A DNA stretch of 64,000 bases from Actinostola sp. cb2023 (GCA_033675265.1 JAUJYZ010000424.1:31001-95000), one strand, 5' to 3'. Numbered from the stretch's first letter, positions 11,799-25,677 are shown. Made by a program: numbers and translations. The notes: generated from the sequence alone by a model not told the origin.

Positions 11799-12025
11799 CT
11801 TAAATTGTCTGTGAAGTTCGTTTTAGTTTGTCTTGTTTTAGGAACTTCTGTTTTCCTATCGATTCTTATCCGTCGCTCCTTCCCAATCATATCTTGAATT
11901 CGCTTAGGATCGATGGTTTCCAAAGAGCCTTTGTAGTAAAACATTTTGAAGGCAAAAGATACGACAGCGGCCAATAGTATAATGAGAAACAGTTTACGAG
12001 CTTTCTTTGGTCTTAGCAAATTCAT
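11799..12025 (-). CDS. MGAT3: GT17 (MGAT3-like) first coding exon, copy b
   Basis: This is the nearest first exon to catalytic exon 1, 3.47 kb upstream on the minus strand. It encodes MNLLRPKKARK, a hydrophobic anchor (about residues 12-29) and a stem ending in NFTDNL. It ends TTAAG|GTGAGA at 11799, and joining it to the acceptor at 8326 makes the Ser codon AG|T and keeps the frame. The Lys-Lys tail and Asn2 distinguish it from the other copies. A 1.5-kb transposable element begins at 12029, three bases upstream of the ATG, and its 9-bp target duplication covers the start codon. The 5' UTR and promoter must therefore be element-derived or lie beyond it. Confidence 0.9.
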
Positions 12026-12028
12026 AAC

Positions 12029-13503
12029 TAGCCTACGTACAGCCGTTTACCCACCGAAAAAAATCGGAGGGAACGTCTACGAAACTGCGAGCCTAATCGT
12101 GTTCTGTGACGTCACATCTTTCGCTGTAAAATGGACAGTCCTCTGTGATTGGCTGATTCTAACGAGGCCGTTGATTAGCTAGAATTTTGTTTAGCCTCGC
12201 TTACACGTGTAAAAATGGCGGCTCGGTCATCCGGTTTGTTTTCAACCGATACACGCGAATTTCAATCTGTTTTGACACAAGTTTCAACAAGTTTCTATGG
12301 TATTGACTAGTTCCACGAAGAGCACGAAAAGGCTGGGGAGCTTTCTTTCTGCATGCTTCTTGCAAGGCCAATCAACACAAACTTTTACTTCGGTCGTGTT
12401 GGCTCGTTGTTTTCTCGATTTTTATTTCCTGGATTTCTCTTTGTGGGAGTAGAGGTTAGAAGAACTCAGGGATTGAAATCAAGTCTAACCAATTCCTGTA
12501 CATTGATTACATGGATCATCATCTACATCTGCCGATAGTGATAACAAAGCCCGAGGTCGTTTCGCTGGCGGTTGCAATGTCGGGTTTTCAGAAATCGCTA
12601 GTCCTACATCTTTCAAACATTTACTGCGATTCTCAGTATTATGCGAACTCAGACATTCAAGCAGTCGGCTGGAACTTGGTTTTTCGCTGCCGTCAATCAA
12701 CATAAAAAATCAGTAAACTTAAAAATATAAGCCAGAAGGCCCACCAAATGGAAACCAAATATGATTTTGAGCTAAATTATGGATCATTTGGTCGAAGAAT
12801 GTACAGTATTTAGTTTTGAATTTGTTTGAGTTTTGAATTTGATTGACGGTAGCGAAAAAACAAGTTCCAGCCGACTGTTTGAATGTCTGAGTTCGCATAA
12901 TACTGAGAACCGCAGTAAGCTACTGTATCCATCTCTATATAATCTCATCGAGCTTAGTCAAGTTTGACAGAAGGCCAGCTAGCTCGCTTCCTCAATCGCC
13001 CGACACATGCACGGTCTGCAAATATATTCGCTCCACGCGTAAACACTAAAATCGAGTTTCGCTAGCTATAATCATGGATCATAAAAAGACTATTCAAAGT
13101 GCAACCAAGCGTAACTAAGGCTATATAATGGATGAGAACTATCACACCGTGACAGTTTGGCGTTTGTGAGAAGCAGGGGCATAGGATCGGGGTAAACTAC
13201 CTTCGATCCATTAGAACGTGGTTTTCCCCTCCACTCCCTCCCCCAGTTGTCTAGCGCTACTCGCTTCCTTTCCTACGGATCGCTTTTCGCCCATAACTTT
13301 ATAATCCGTAGGTCTTTGTGAAGCGAGGTTGTGCTTTGAATCATGGATCATTTTATGATCCATGTTTGAATAGATTGCTTTATGATCCATGTTCTAATTT
13401 ATTCAAATTTATTTCAATGACGTCACGGAACAAGCTTTTGCTCGCAGTTTCGTAGACGTTCCCTCCGATTTGTTTCGGTGGGTAAACGGCTGTACGTAGG
13501 CTA
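12029..13503. mobile_element. MULE-like TIR element inserted at a GT17 start codon
   Basis: The termini are TAGCCTACGTACAGCCG and CGGCTGTACGTAGGCTA, extending into arms of about 90 bp (12029-12116 and 13420-13503). The 9-bp duplication ATTCATAAC flanks it at 12020-12028 and 13504-13512. TAG-type ends with a 9-bp duplication fit Mutator-like elements. No transposase frame is present. The interior holds a foldback (about 12580-12920), an exon-like minus-strand frame at 12485-12703 and several copies of ATGGATCAT. The paralogous first exons have the uninterrupted sequence CATAACTAACAAC here. Confidence 0.88.
12485..12703 (-). pseudogene. Exon-like open frame inside the MULE-like element
   Basis: A frame of 72 codons with ordinary composition (Ser/Leu-rich, an AKRPR basic patch and an acidic DVDDDP). 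It stops at 12485. I recognise no family. Its N-terminal third is part of the inner foldback arm and recurs in inverted form at about 12840-12915. It could be a captured host-gene fragment, as in Pack-MULEs, or a chance frame. Confidence 0.3.
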
Positions 13504-13717
13504 ATTCATAACCAAAATGCATGCCTCTCACAATTAATTGAATCTTTGCACTTACAGCTTGTGTCAACAACATTAAATATATACAGTTATGTTCGTTATG
13601 CATTACTGAACACATTATGACGTACCACTCAGATGAATTCAGATAATTGAGATAAATTGCTTAATATTAAGATAAATAGATAACTTACGATATATGTACA
13701 ATATAAGAATGTAACAT

Positions 13718-13866
13718 AGAGTGCAAATACTAAAACCGTGAAACAGTACAAACTAGTTTTAATGCTAAATAGCGCCAATGAAACAATAGAAAACAAAAGA
13801 CATTGCACTATTTAGTGCTAATTAACTGTTATAGCACTGTTTCATGGTTTTAGTGTTTGCACTCTT
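13718..13866. mobile_element. Small MITE (AGAGTGCAAATACTAAAACC ends)
   Basis: AGAGTGCAAATACTAAAACC and its complement GGTTTTAGTGTTTGCACTCT bound about 150 bp. Inner segments CCGTGAAACAGT and ACTGTTTCATGG also pair. Confidence 0.8.
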
Positions 13867-13932
13867 TTAGAGAAAAAAAAATTAAAAAATTAAAAATGTT
13901 TTGTTATTAAAGTTGATTTCCGTCTTCAGAAT

Positions 13933-14310
<378 letters not shown>

Positions 14311-14424
14311 AGAGATGCCTTTATTTGCACATGGTAGCTCTAGTATTTACAAAGCTTGATTTACACATTTTAGAAAAGGGCTTTCAGCTTTGTAAGGCGA
14401 TGGTAGTCTCTTTTTTTTTTCAAA

Positions 14425-15047
14425 CTGAATCGTAGTACTTCATGTCAGCCTACTTGAAATGGACTCTATTCTTTATATCCGTTCTTTTTGAAGTATTTTT
14501 ATTATCTGTCACAATAGGCGACTTGCACTAAGAGGTCACGTGACCCCAACCCCCTTAGATCGAACAGCAGTGTCAAAATGAACTCCAGAAATGAGAAGAG
14601 CACCTCGAAATTAGTAAAAGGGCGAAGTTTCAGGGCATCATGTTTGACACAGGAGAAATGGGAATAAAAATAAAATCCATCGTTTTCTAAGATTTTGTTT
14701 GGAAAATGCATTGGCTCTTGCCATTAACGCATTTTCTTAGAAAACGATGGATTTTATTTTTATTCCCATTTCTCCTGTGTCAAACATTATGCGCTGAAAC
14801 TTCGCCCTTTTACTAATTTCGAGGTGCTCATTTCATTTCTGGAGTTCATTTTGACACTGCTGTTCGATTTATGGGAGTTAGGGTCACGTGACCTCTTAGT
14901 GCAAGTCGCCTATTGACAATGTGCGTACAGTTACACCACATTGAAAAGATGAAGGAATTGTGACAGATAATACAAATACTTCAAAAAGATCGGCTATAAA
15001 GAATAGAGTCCATGTCAAGTGGGCTTACATGAAGTACTACCCCTGAA
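14425..15047. mobile_element. Nested foldback elements
   Basis: An outer inverted repeat (GTAGTACTTCATGTCAGCC... at 14431 with its complement ending near 15045) is split by an inner foldback at about 14512-14915. The inner element's ends are AATAGGCGACTTGCACTAAG and its complement. The inner arms pair through CAAAATGAACTCCAGAAATG and TAAAATCCATCGTTTTCTAA. Confidence 0.82.
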
Positions 15048-15507
15048 TGGCCTGTTAGATACGTACTGATTTGAATCGATATATTTCGTTGCTATGCAAC
15101 CGTGTTACATTTTTCATTTGCTTATTTTCGATTTAATTGATGGCGGCGTTGCAGAACAACGTGACTCATCTTCGTTTTTCTCTCTCCTTTTCACAGAAAC
15201 AAACAAGTAAATAATTGTGATTCTGAAATCAAACTCTTCAAATTCGCAAGTTTCCTTATCGAGTTCCGAACGCGAAAATCAAAGCGTCTTTCAACGCGGC
15301 AAAATAACACATTTACGTAAAATCAGGCAATTAAAAAGAAACGTGAGAAAAACAAACAGCTTAATGCCATTTTTATATGCCATATATCATTTATATCTGT
15401 GCGACCGTGGATACCAGCCAGATGTTTTAGGATGCGGTTACCATTCGACCAATCAGGCGAGAGCAAGCCAATCTGCTTCATAACTTTTGAATTTTCGATT
15501 AACGTTT

Positions 15508-15818
15508 TAATAATATACATGAAAAAAATACTCGATTCTGATTGGCTTAGAGCAGTGCAGTTGAAAAGTAATTTGCACTGCAGTGCAAATTACCTTTAAT
15601 TGCACTGCAGTGCAAATTACTTTTTTTTTCATGAATATTATTAATTGGTAATCATACGATTTCTCGTTCAATTTGGAATAATTTGCACTCGTGTGTTTTT
15701 CAAAGAGCTCAAATTGCACTCGCCCTACGGGCTCGTGCAATTTTGATACTCTTTGAAAAACACACTCGTGCAAATTATTTCCAAATTGAACTCGAAACCG
15801 TATGATTACCTCTACTTA
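15508..15818. mobile_element. Hairpin MITE pair inserted in duplication block C
   Basis: The sequence is absent from block A (after position 3741) and block B. It holds a palindrome around TTTGCACTGCAGTGCAAA (about 15570-15622). A second foldback at about 15648-15810 has GTAATCATACG ends and the loop hairpin TTGCACTCGCCCTACGGGCT. Confidence 0.75.
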
Positions 15819-16014
15819 CAAGTTCAGCTATTTTTAGCATACAATTTTTCCATCAGAACACACTTCTAATTGTGGTTGAAATGTTCCTGAATCTCCGCGA
15901 AGCTGGAAGCGCTAGCGCCGAAAAAGCGTCTAATCAGTCCTGAATCGTCTAGCGACATTTCAGGCAACTGATTTCTGGCGGGAAATGATGTGCTAAAAAT
16001 AGGCAAATTTGTAA

Positions 16015-16205
16015 AGACGCACAAGCATAAGCGCAAACACAAGAGGCATTATGTCACTGTGAAAACGGGCCTGACACAAGCATAAGCGCAAACACAAGAG
16101 GCCTTATTTCACTGTGAAAACGGGCCTGACGCAAGCATGAGCGCAAGCACAAGAGACCTTATGTCACTGTGAAAACGGGCTGACGCAAGCATAAGCACAA
16201 ACACC
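16015..16205. repeat. 55-bp minisatellite, short array (block C)
   Basis: About three and a half units of the same repeat as 8400-9155. A decayed half of the CTCGTGC hairpin MITE follows at 16206-16310. Confidence 0.85.
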
Positions 16206-16802
16206 TACGGTCTCCTGTAATTTTGTTAGTCTTTGAAAAATTGACTCGTGCTTTACAGTAATATTTATCCTACATTGTACTCGAAATCATGCGATTACGT
16301 CCTGTACAAATTGTGCAGTAATAGGCCTAAAACTACTTCTGTATGACGATAGACATAAGCATTTAGGTTTCACCCTACAAGGTTCATTTATCAGTTTAAC
16401 CTATCAAAATAGCTTTATTAAGAAGCCCGAGTTCACGCTAATAGAGTGCCGGACACTACTTCAATCGTTCAAAACCAGCCGTGCTGTGGGGTCATTACAA
16501 ATGTTATGTCAACATTTCTACAAGATCTCTTTCTAGTTTTTGCTGGAGTAGACTTCCCAAAGGCCATCAAAACTAACATATATCATGCAATATAAACATC
16601 TAGAATAAACTACCGGTATCAAACATGTCAACTGACTTCAAAAAAACTACGGGCCGGAATTATGCATAATAATTTATTTTTTGGATGTCCGTTTTCTAAT
16701 TGTCAGTTTCTCCAGATTTGACAATTTTTAAAAGATGACTGTTCAGAGGACCATTGCATGGTTCCCTGCACCTAAAATGACACAACTCAGCTCACATCTC
16801 AC

Positions 16803-17029
16803 CTTAAATTGTCTGTATAGTTCGTTTTAGTAGTTTGTCTTTTAGGAACTTCTGTTTTCCTGTCGATTCTTATCCGTCGCTCCTTCCCAATCATATCTTG
16901 AATTCGCTTAGGATCGATGGTTTCCAAAGAGCCTTTGTCGTAAAATATCTTGAAGGCAAAAGATGCGACAGCGGCCAATAGTATAATGAGAAACAGCTTT
17001 CGAGCTCTCCTCGGCCTTAACAAATACAT
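16803..17029 (-). CDS. GT17 (MGAT3-like) first coding exon, copy c
   Basis: It encodes MYLLRPRRARK, the anchor LFLIILLAAVASFAFKIF and the same stem, but with a three-base insertion that gives KRQTTKTNYTDNL. It ends in the same AAG|GTGAG donor, phase 2. On the minus strand it lies upstream of exon b and catalytic exon 1, so it could serve as an alternative first exon (8.5-kb intron), or it could be an orphan left by duplication. Start and donor are intact and there is no internal stop. Confidence 0.8.
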
Positions 17030-17061
17030 AACTAACAACTAATGCATACGGAATAAGACCA

Positions 17062-17511
<450 letters not shown>

Positions 17512-17683
17512 CTTTTTTTATATATATATATTGCTTATATTATATTATTCATATTTATTGTTTGTATTCTAATATCATTAGTTAATTGTTATTGAACAAT
17601 CCAAGCGATCATTTTAAATTTTGTAAATAAGGATTTTTATCTATTTTTCTATCTCTCATTTGTAATTTGTTTTGAAGAATAAA

Positions 17684-18467
<784 letters not shown>

Positions 18468-18593
18468 TGCGCGACTGAAAATGTTAACTTTCATGGCGCT
18501 TTTTGGCCTTGCGTCCACACTAAAACAAAACTAGAACAACCTGACCCATCTTCGTTTTTCTCTCTCGTTTTCACAGAAACAAACAAGTAAACA

Positions 18594-18985
18594 ATATTCC
18601 AGTTTCGAGTTGATTAGACACCGCTGTATTCCTTGACCATTTGCTCAGACTTAGCCTCAAATTCAGTGAAAATTCGGTGTACAAAAACCGACGAGAACGC
18701 GAAAAAGTGTTGACATTCAACAATAGAAACCATTTTTAATTCCACGGGTTATTCTCTGGATTGAGGCTAATGCCGTGTTTACACTTGGAGGTTTACTGAA
18801 GTAAACGAGTTACCGAACCTTGGTAGAAATTAGAAAGCTATTGTTTGTTGAGCGGTTAACCTTAGTTTTCTGATTTGTACCTTGGTAAAGCGCTCAAGTG
18901 TAAACACGGCATAAGTCTGAGCAAACACGTCTTTTGTCAAGGAGTACAGCGGTGTCTAAACAACTCGAAACTGGAGTATTGTGAT
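18594..18985. mobile_element. Tc1/mariner-like MITE, copy in block B
   Basis: Near-identical to 3089-3470, with TTCCAGTTTCGAG and CTCGAAACTGGAG ends. Confidence 0.7.
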
Positions 18986-19119
18986 TCTGAAATCAAACTC
19001 TTCAAATTCGCAAGTTTCCTTATCGAGTTCCGAACGCGGCAAAATAACACATTTACGTAAAATCAGGCAATTAAAAAGAAACGTGAGAAAAACAAACAGC
19101 TTAATGCCATTTTTATATG

Positions 19120-20420
19120 CCATTTATAATATTCATTAATAATTCATTAGGCAGCTGTCCAATGTGTGCTCAGCATTCTGGTCACGTGGCTACCTTGTAA
19201 CTCCCATACAAGTATGATACAGAATAGTAATAAAGCTTATTAGTATTCTGTATCTGATACAGAATACTAATAGACCTTAGTAGTATTCTGTATCAGATAC
19301 AGAATACTAATAAGCTCGATCTATAAGTATTCTGTATCGATCAATGCATTATATGAGAGGAATAATACATTATCCCTAAAAGCTAATTAAGAAAAATACT
19401 CGTTAGATTGTGTTCCGCAGTTTCTTTAATGTAACTCTTCCTCTATTGGAGCTTAGCACCTTCACAGTTTTTACTTACTTACTAATGATACGTACAATCA
19501 TTGGATTTCTAGCTTTGTGCGGCAATTCTTTCACAATCTCAAATAAATTATAACAAACTTTGAAAGACATGAGATTATTTCAAATTAAGGACTTCGCACA
19601 ATTCTCGCTAAATATTGCGTTACTTGCTACATTATTATTTTCAAGAACCTCGAATTAGAAGATGGTAAAGTAATGTTAGTCGAAGAACTTCATACGGAAT
19701 TTATGTGTCAAAAGACAAGTCAATAGACTCTTTCCTTGCTACCTTGTTTTTACGAGACATCTGCCAGGGCTTCAAAAATCTTTACACTCCACTTTGTGCT
19801 AGTTTGGGCACATTCCCTCAACAACTGACTCTCTTGTGATGCACTTTTGGCAGTTTACGAAAATTGCCAGTCATCGTCTCAAATGCCCGTCTTAGCTTTA
19901 CGAACTTCCTGTGAGACTGCTCTTGATTTGATTGAAAAGAATCAATACTCCGTTAGCATTTCATTCACAATTAAAGCCCCCTTTGAAAACCAAACAAAAG
20001 TGTAAATGTATTCTAAATGAAAAAGCATTCATATACATATTTGCCGTATTTGTTCTTTGTATATGTCTCAATGAGCAATCAACTCTATTCGTCAAAAGTA
20101 TGAAAAGGAATAAAACATTTATTACACAATCGACTCTTAACTAAGCTATAATACCAAACTGCTTTCATTGTTCAGTGCGGTCAAGCAATCGGAATGAGAA
20201 TTGAATGCTAAAAGAACAGTTATTATATTATTTTCATCACAATCAGATATCGACTACTGACAATTCTGGTTGAAACGCCTACCTGGTTCAAACAATGATT
20301 AAACAATATCATAAGTAATTTACAACATTCGTGACAATGTTGTATCTTAATTACAATCTCTCGCCTTCGGCTCGAGATTGTAAATAAGATACAACATTGC
20401 CACTCATATTGTAAATACTA
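19120..20420. mobile_element. 1.3-kb insertion unique to block B
   Basis: Absent at the matching points of blocks A (near 3622) and C. At 19205-19345 it holds alternating direct and inverted copies of ATACAGAATACTAATA, with CTGTATCNGATACAG cores. A hairpin element at about 20318-20405 has TTACAATCTCTCGCC and GGCTCGAGATTGTAA as stem. The middle has no recognisable gene. A short minus-strand frame near 19790-19910 has coding-like composition but no domain that I know. Confidence 0.6.
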
Positions 20421-20744
20421 CATATCATTTATATCTGGGCGACCGTGGATACCAGCCAGATGTCTTAGGATGCGGTTACCATTCGACCAATTAGGCGAGA
20501 GCAAGCAACTCTGCTTCATAACTTTTGAATTTTCGATTAACGTTTTTACAAGTTCAGCTATTTTTAGCATACAATTTTTCCATCAGAACACACTTCTAAT
20601 TGTGGTTGAAATGTTCCTGAATCTCCGCGAAGCTGGAAGCGCCGAAAAAGCGTCTAATCAGTCCTGAATCGTCTAGCGACAGTTCAGGCAACTGATTTCT
20701 GGCGGGAAATGATGTGCTAAAAATAGGCAAATTTGTAAAGACGC

Positions 20745-21098
20745 ACAAGCATAAGCGCAAACACAAGAGGCCTTATGTTGTCACTGTGAAAATGGGCCTG
20801 ACGCAAGCATAAGCGCAAACACAAGAGGCCTTATGTCACTGTGAAAACGGGCCTGACGCAAGCATAAGCGCAAACACAAGAGGCCTTATGTCACTGTGAA
20901 AACGGGCCTGACGCAAGCATAAGCGCAAACACAAGAGGCCTTATGTCACTGTGAAAACGGGCCTGACGCAAGCATAAGCGCAAACACAAGAGGCCTTATG
21001 TCACTGTGAAAACGGGCCTGACGCAAACATAAGCGCAAGCACAAGAGACCTTATGTCACTGTGAAAACAGGCCTGACGCAAGCATAAGCACAAACACC
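20745..21098. repeat. 55-bp minisatellite (block B)
   Basis: About six well-conserved units (CTTATGTCACTGTGAAAACG and GACGCAAGCATAAGCGC segments), more homogeneous than the array at 8400-9155. Confidence 0.9.
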
Positions 21099-21611
21099 TA
21101 TGGTCTCCTGTAATTTTGTTAGTCTTTGAAAAATTGACTCGTGCTTTACAGTAATATATATCCTAAATTGTACTCGAAATCGTGCGATTACCTGTACAAA
21201 TTGTGCAGTAATAGGCCTAAAACTACTTCTGTATGACGATAGACAAAAGCTTTTAGGTTTCACCCTACAGGGTTCATTTATTAAACTATCAAACTGAACT
21301 GGTTTGAATTGATAGATGTCAAGTAAACAATACTCCAGTTTCGAGTTGTTTAGACACCGCTGTACTCCTTGATAAATGACGCATTTGCTCAGGCTTAGTG
21401 TAAATGATTAGTAACTGATTTCTGGCGGGAAATGATGTGCTAAAAATAGGCAAACAACACGCCATCACACAAATCAACATAGCAAGTACGGGCTCTTGTG
21501 GAAACAGTTAATCGGGAGAACCGTGAGCTCGAGAGTCGGAGAAGTTGAACGAATAAACTCACTTTCTCGACCGTCACTGATACTGATTATCATATACACA
21601 CCATCTCTCAC

Positions 21612-21838
21612 CTTAAATTGTCTGTATAGTTCGTTTTAGTTTGTCTTGTTTTAGGAACTTCTGTTTTTATGTCGATTCTTATCCGTCGCTCCTTCCCAAT
21701 CATATCTTGAATTCGCTTAGGATCGATGGTTTCCAAAGAGCCTTTGTCGTAAAATATATTGAAGGCAAAAGATGCGACTGCGGCCAATAGTATAACGAGG
21801 AACAACTTACGAGCTCTCCTCGGCCTTAACAAATACAT
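21612..21838 (-). CDS. GT17 (MGAT3-like) first coding exon, copy d
   Basis: It encodes MYLLRPRRARK, the anchor LFLVILLAAVASFAFNIF and a stem with one change (DIKTEVPK for DRKTEVPK) and the KTRQTK form also seen in copy b. The donor is AAG|GTGAG, phase 2. It lies 3' of catalytic exon 2, so it can splice only to catalytic exon 1, 13 kb downstream on the minus strand. It is one of three intact first exons upstream of that exon. Flanks out to about 22320 match those of copy a. Confidence 0.82.
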
Positions 21839-21849
21839 AACTAACAACT

Positions 21850-23350
21850 AGACTTCTATCAACTTATAATCAGTAAAATTAATATTTTGCATGATTTCCA
21901 TACGTTTCAGCTGTTTCAGCTCTTTCAGTTTTAGTGTTTACCTCGCACGCGTAGCCAGCTGCTCCCTTTGGGGATTGGGGAAGAGGCGGGAGGGCGAGGA
22001 ATTAAACAGGAAAAAAACGCGAAAACAGACAGCCCAGCCATTGCTTCTGAGGCTACTAAATAATAAATAAAATGATATTTGCGTCTTTTTTTGATGGGTT
22101 TCCTGTGGCAGAACGCGCGCGCGCGAAATACGTAACGTTGGGTTCCCTGTGCATAAAAAAATGTATAATGCTGGGCTCCCTGTGCGCGTCCTGCAAGAAG
22201 CGCTATTGAGGTTTTTTTTGGGGGGGGGGGGGGGGGGAAGGAAGGGGGAGATTCGTCTCAGTGTGTGGTAGTCAGCGGTTTCAATAGTGCTCACGGATCG
22301 ATTCGAGGAACGGGTTTGTCATTGTAACTGTTTAGTGTTTGCCCTCTTAAACTGAATATTATTGTATACAGCGCTTTTGGACTGTACGGATTAAGGTACT
22401 TTACAAATTTATTTACTACTATTATAATAATTATTATCATTATTATTATTATTATTATTAATAAATAAAGTCTTCAGTTCAATTCAATTGATACACACGA
22501 ACAGTGAAACCTAAAATGATTTTAAAGGGAACCCCTGCTGTTCGAGTGGTCTGCGATTTAGCTTTTAATGTGGGAGTACTGCGATTTGCAAAAATTCTGT
22601 AAAATCTAATCTGATCGATATATAGTAATTTGCATAATCCTAATTCTTTGATTTTAGCTATTATTAAACCTGAATCTAAACCCAATTAACCTTTGTAGTA
22701 TGTATGTGAAAAAACAATTGAAAAATTTGAACATTAGAGGGCTTATTCAGCCATTTTATGATGAAAATTACCCACAATGCACCCGATATATTGATATATA
22801 ATGCTTTTACAGAATTGTTGCAAATCGCTGTATATGGATTATTTAATATATCTCTATATTTATCCACATTGCGTAGTAAGTACTGCGGGCGGTAGCTGTA
22901 ATGTCAGCCATTACCCAACGGGTTGCGTCATCAAACCACACCCCGTGTTTAATTAAACTTTTGATGTAGCTTAGGTCCATTTTAGTAGTAATAGGGATTA
23001 GTTCAAATCACCACCCTTCTTGAGCCCACGGTCCAAAGAAAAGGAAAGGGTCAAAACGGTCAGCGGAAAGTGGGTTTTTGAGCCCACAGGCAAAACCTCC
23101 ATTTTGTTTTTGGGTCAGCGGTCAGCGGAATAAGACTTATATTAAAACTTCATTCTGTCAATAACAGCTATGTTCGATGTGCGTGACTGAAAATTTTAAT
23201 TTTCATGGCGCTTTTTGCGTCCACACCACTGAACGATCGAAAACGCTGATCTCCTCTTATCATCAGTGCAGACGATTGAAAACGGTTGCCCTGTCGCGTT
23301 AGTGTGGACGGCGAAAACGTAAGGCAGGAAAAAATTTGGACGTTAGTGTG
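21850..23350. repeat. Segmental-duplication block (matches 4546-6300)
   Basis: Collinear with 4546-6300 but lacking the hairpin insertion of 5011-5281. It contains the CACAGGNANCCCA cluster (about 22095-22195), a T/G homopolymer (22211-22236) and the decayed GT17 3'-end fragment near 22920-22985. Confidence 0.75.
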
Positions 23351-23359
23351 GGGCATTTT

Positions 23360-24240
23360 TGTAAAAAAAAAAAAAAATTAACTTCATGTTGAAATCAAAA
23401 AGAAAGCAAAGATAAAACGAACAAACTGGTGGTCCGTTCTAACAAACTTCGGTGTTACATGTATATAAATTTATAGATTCTGATAAAAACTATCGAAAAT
23501 CTTGGACGACCACCTCTGTTTGTGGTGGCTTGGGTACGAGAATGCTTGGATTACCTGTGGTATCCCAGCGTTCATTGGGAATTAATCGGACAAAATGGCG
23601 GTGGACTGACCGAATATATTGTGCACAAGTAATAGCCAGAATTAGTCGTAGAGGCAAGATATAGAGATACAGAAGAATTGTTATTAAGGAGAATGAAAAT
23701 GGAATGGGGGCAGTTTTGAGGATTTTCCAGCGGTATAAAGAACCTTGGACTGTTGTTTGTTACCGTTTGTTTTGAGTCATGTTGCCGAATGCAAAACCAT
23801 TCCCACGCATTTTCAATACGAAAAACAGGAAATTCCAAGTGGACGTTAAGGAGGGGGGGGAGGAAGAGGAGGAGGGGGGGGGGGGGGGGGGGGGTCTGAA
23901 CTAAACGTTAAGCGGGGAAAGGTGAATATGTCGACGGCCCCTAAATGAATAAAATGTTGTTTAATATTAGACTTTTGATTTCCATCTTCAGAATACTTGA
24001 TTTTCACGTTTTAAGTCAACTTTATAAGGCGGTAATTTTGAAGAGTTCCGAAGGAGCGTTTTCCAACTGAACTGGTTTGAATTGATACATATCGTTGCTA
24101 TGCCACCGTGTTGCTATGCCACCGTGTTGCTATGCCACCGTGTTGCTATGCAACCGTGTTGCTTTGCCATTCGTTAATACATTTTTCATTTGTTTAATTG
24201 ATGGGGTTGTAGAACTGAACATGACCCATCTTCGTTTTTC
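23360..24240. other. Non-coding interval with G-tract
   Basis: No gene is visible. A purine and poly-G tract lies at 23850-23894. At 24103-24160 there are four copies of TTGCTATGCCACCGTG-like sequence in tandem (about 17 bp). Confidence 0.5.
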
Positions 24241-24254
24241 TCTCTCGTTTTCAC

Positions 24255-24475
24255 GCAGAAACAGCCAGGCAGCCAGGCACGCAATCAGCCAACAACCAAG
24301 GCAACCACGCAACCACGCAACAACCAGACAGGCAACCACGCAACAACCAGACAGGCAACAACAGGCAACCACAGGCAACCACGCAACAACCAGGCAACCA
24401 CGCAAAAACCAGGCAGCGAGGCAACCACGCAACCAGGTAACCAGGCAGGCAACCAGCCAACAACCAGGCATCCAG
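24255..24475. repeat. AGGCAACCACGCAACAACC minisatellite, 3' of GT17 copy 2
   Basis: A shorter, rearranged version of the array at 6895-7135, in the likely 3' UTR of catalytic exon 2. Confidence 0.88.
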
Positions 24476-24524
24476 GCCGCGATTTAGCTTAATTTCATTT
24501 TGGGATTACCCCTCCCGCCTCTGA

Positions 24525-25677
24525 TCATACTTTAGCTTCATAGGGATTAAACAATATATCTATATATTTTTTCCAATTGCGTAGTATGTATTGTGGAGCA
24601 TATAACGTAGCTGTCATATTACCCTTCACCCAGCGGCTGGTCGACCCATCAAACCACTTCCCGTCTTTAATTAAACTTTTGATGTAGCTTAGCTCCATTT
24701 TCTCCTTAAAGTTACCCCAACGTGGAAAATCCCCATTCTGTGCAGACATAAACTTAGTTCGAATCCCTTCAGGGTCCAAGCAACTCGAGCAATGCCAGCC
24801 AGCGAAGCGATCGACATCGCCGAAGAACCACAGACGGACGCGATGGCTTCGCTTGTAATTGTTCAACTCTGGAAACGCATTTGGATCTATATTCCCAGAC
24901 CGTAGAGTGTTCGAGTTGTTATGGTAAACGTTCTTCAGAAAGCCTACAGTGCATCCTATGACTACTTGTGTATAAGGCAAGTTTTGCCAAAAGTACCCGA
25001 ACACTGTCCATCGTAGTCGGACCCCAAATGGTTCTGGGTAGCCGTCGTGGAATTTCAAAAATGCTAACGTGTCACGCAAAGGAAGCTCATCAAGATCAAG
25101 GACAAGAAACAAATCGTGGTCTTGGATACCGTGAATGTTGCCAAGTCCATGTTTTGCAACGTAACTTCGCCAGTAGCTATCTGCAATCCAGCCATCTTTC
25201 CTGGCTCCAGTAGGAAAGTGGTCAAAGTACAAATACATAATTTTGGGGTGGAACTTCTTCAGATATCCCCGGTAAAGTCTTGGAAGAAGTCGCAACGGTT
25301 TTCGCCTGCCAAACGCAGTGTACGACGACTCTACGAAGATGAAGACGTCAACAATGTCGTACAATTCGTTTAGTAACGCCTCCAGCATGCTGAATTCGTG
25401 ATTAAATGGCGCCCCATATATAATTCTTCTTGTCGTATTCCTACGAAGCTGTAGGTGGCGCTTTTCGGCGAATGTCATGCTATGGGTGTGAAACAAAGTG
25501 TCGGGGATGTCGCAGAACTCGTTGAACCATCCTTCGCGACAAACGCAGTGGTCAGATTCAAAAAATCTGGTCCCTAATCGTAGACATGTCTTATTTCCCT
25601 TCGTCATTACGTGAGGTGACATCGATTGTGGTTCATTGAAGAAGAACTGCCGAGGATAGCGGTGAAAAAAACCGACA
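24525..25677 (-). CDS. MGAT3: GT17 catalytic exon, copy 2 (MGAT3-like bisecting GlcNAc-transferase)
   Basis: This is the same length and structure as copy 1. The acceptor is TTCAATATAG|T at 25678-25679 (phase 2), followed by the EGF-like cysteine cluster, DVFIFVESSYTAFGRRKPL and DLFLVLDLDELPLRD, with an intact stop. I see five amino-acid differences from copy 1 in the 383 exon-encoded residues: K/N in LRRKTTRR, M/I in VVMGCTV, L/F in DRLAGWHC, A/T in GNMAATLY and D/A in NPYEDKV. The metal-site candidate and all EGF cysteines are kept. Spliced to the exon at 28027-28250 it gives a protein of about 458 aa. Both copies look functional, so the duplication is recent or homogenised. Confidence 0.93.
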
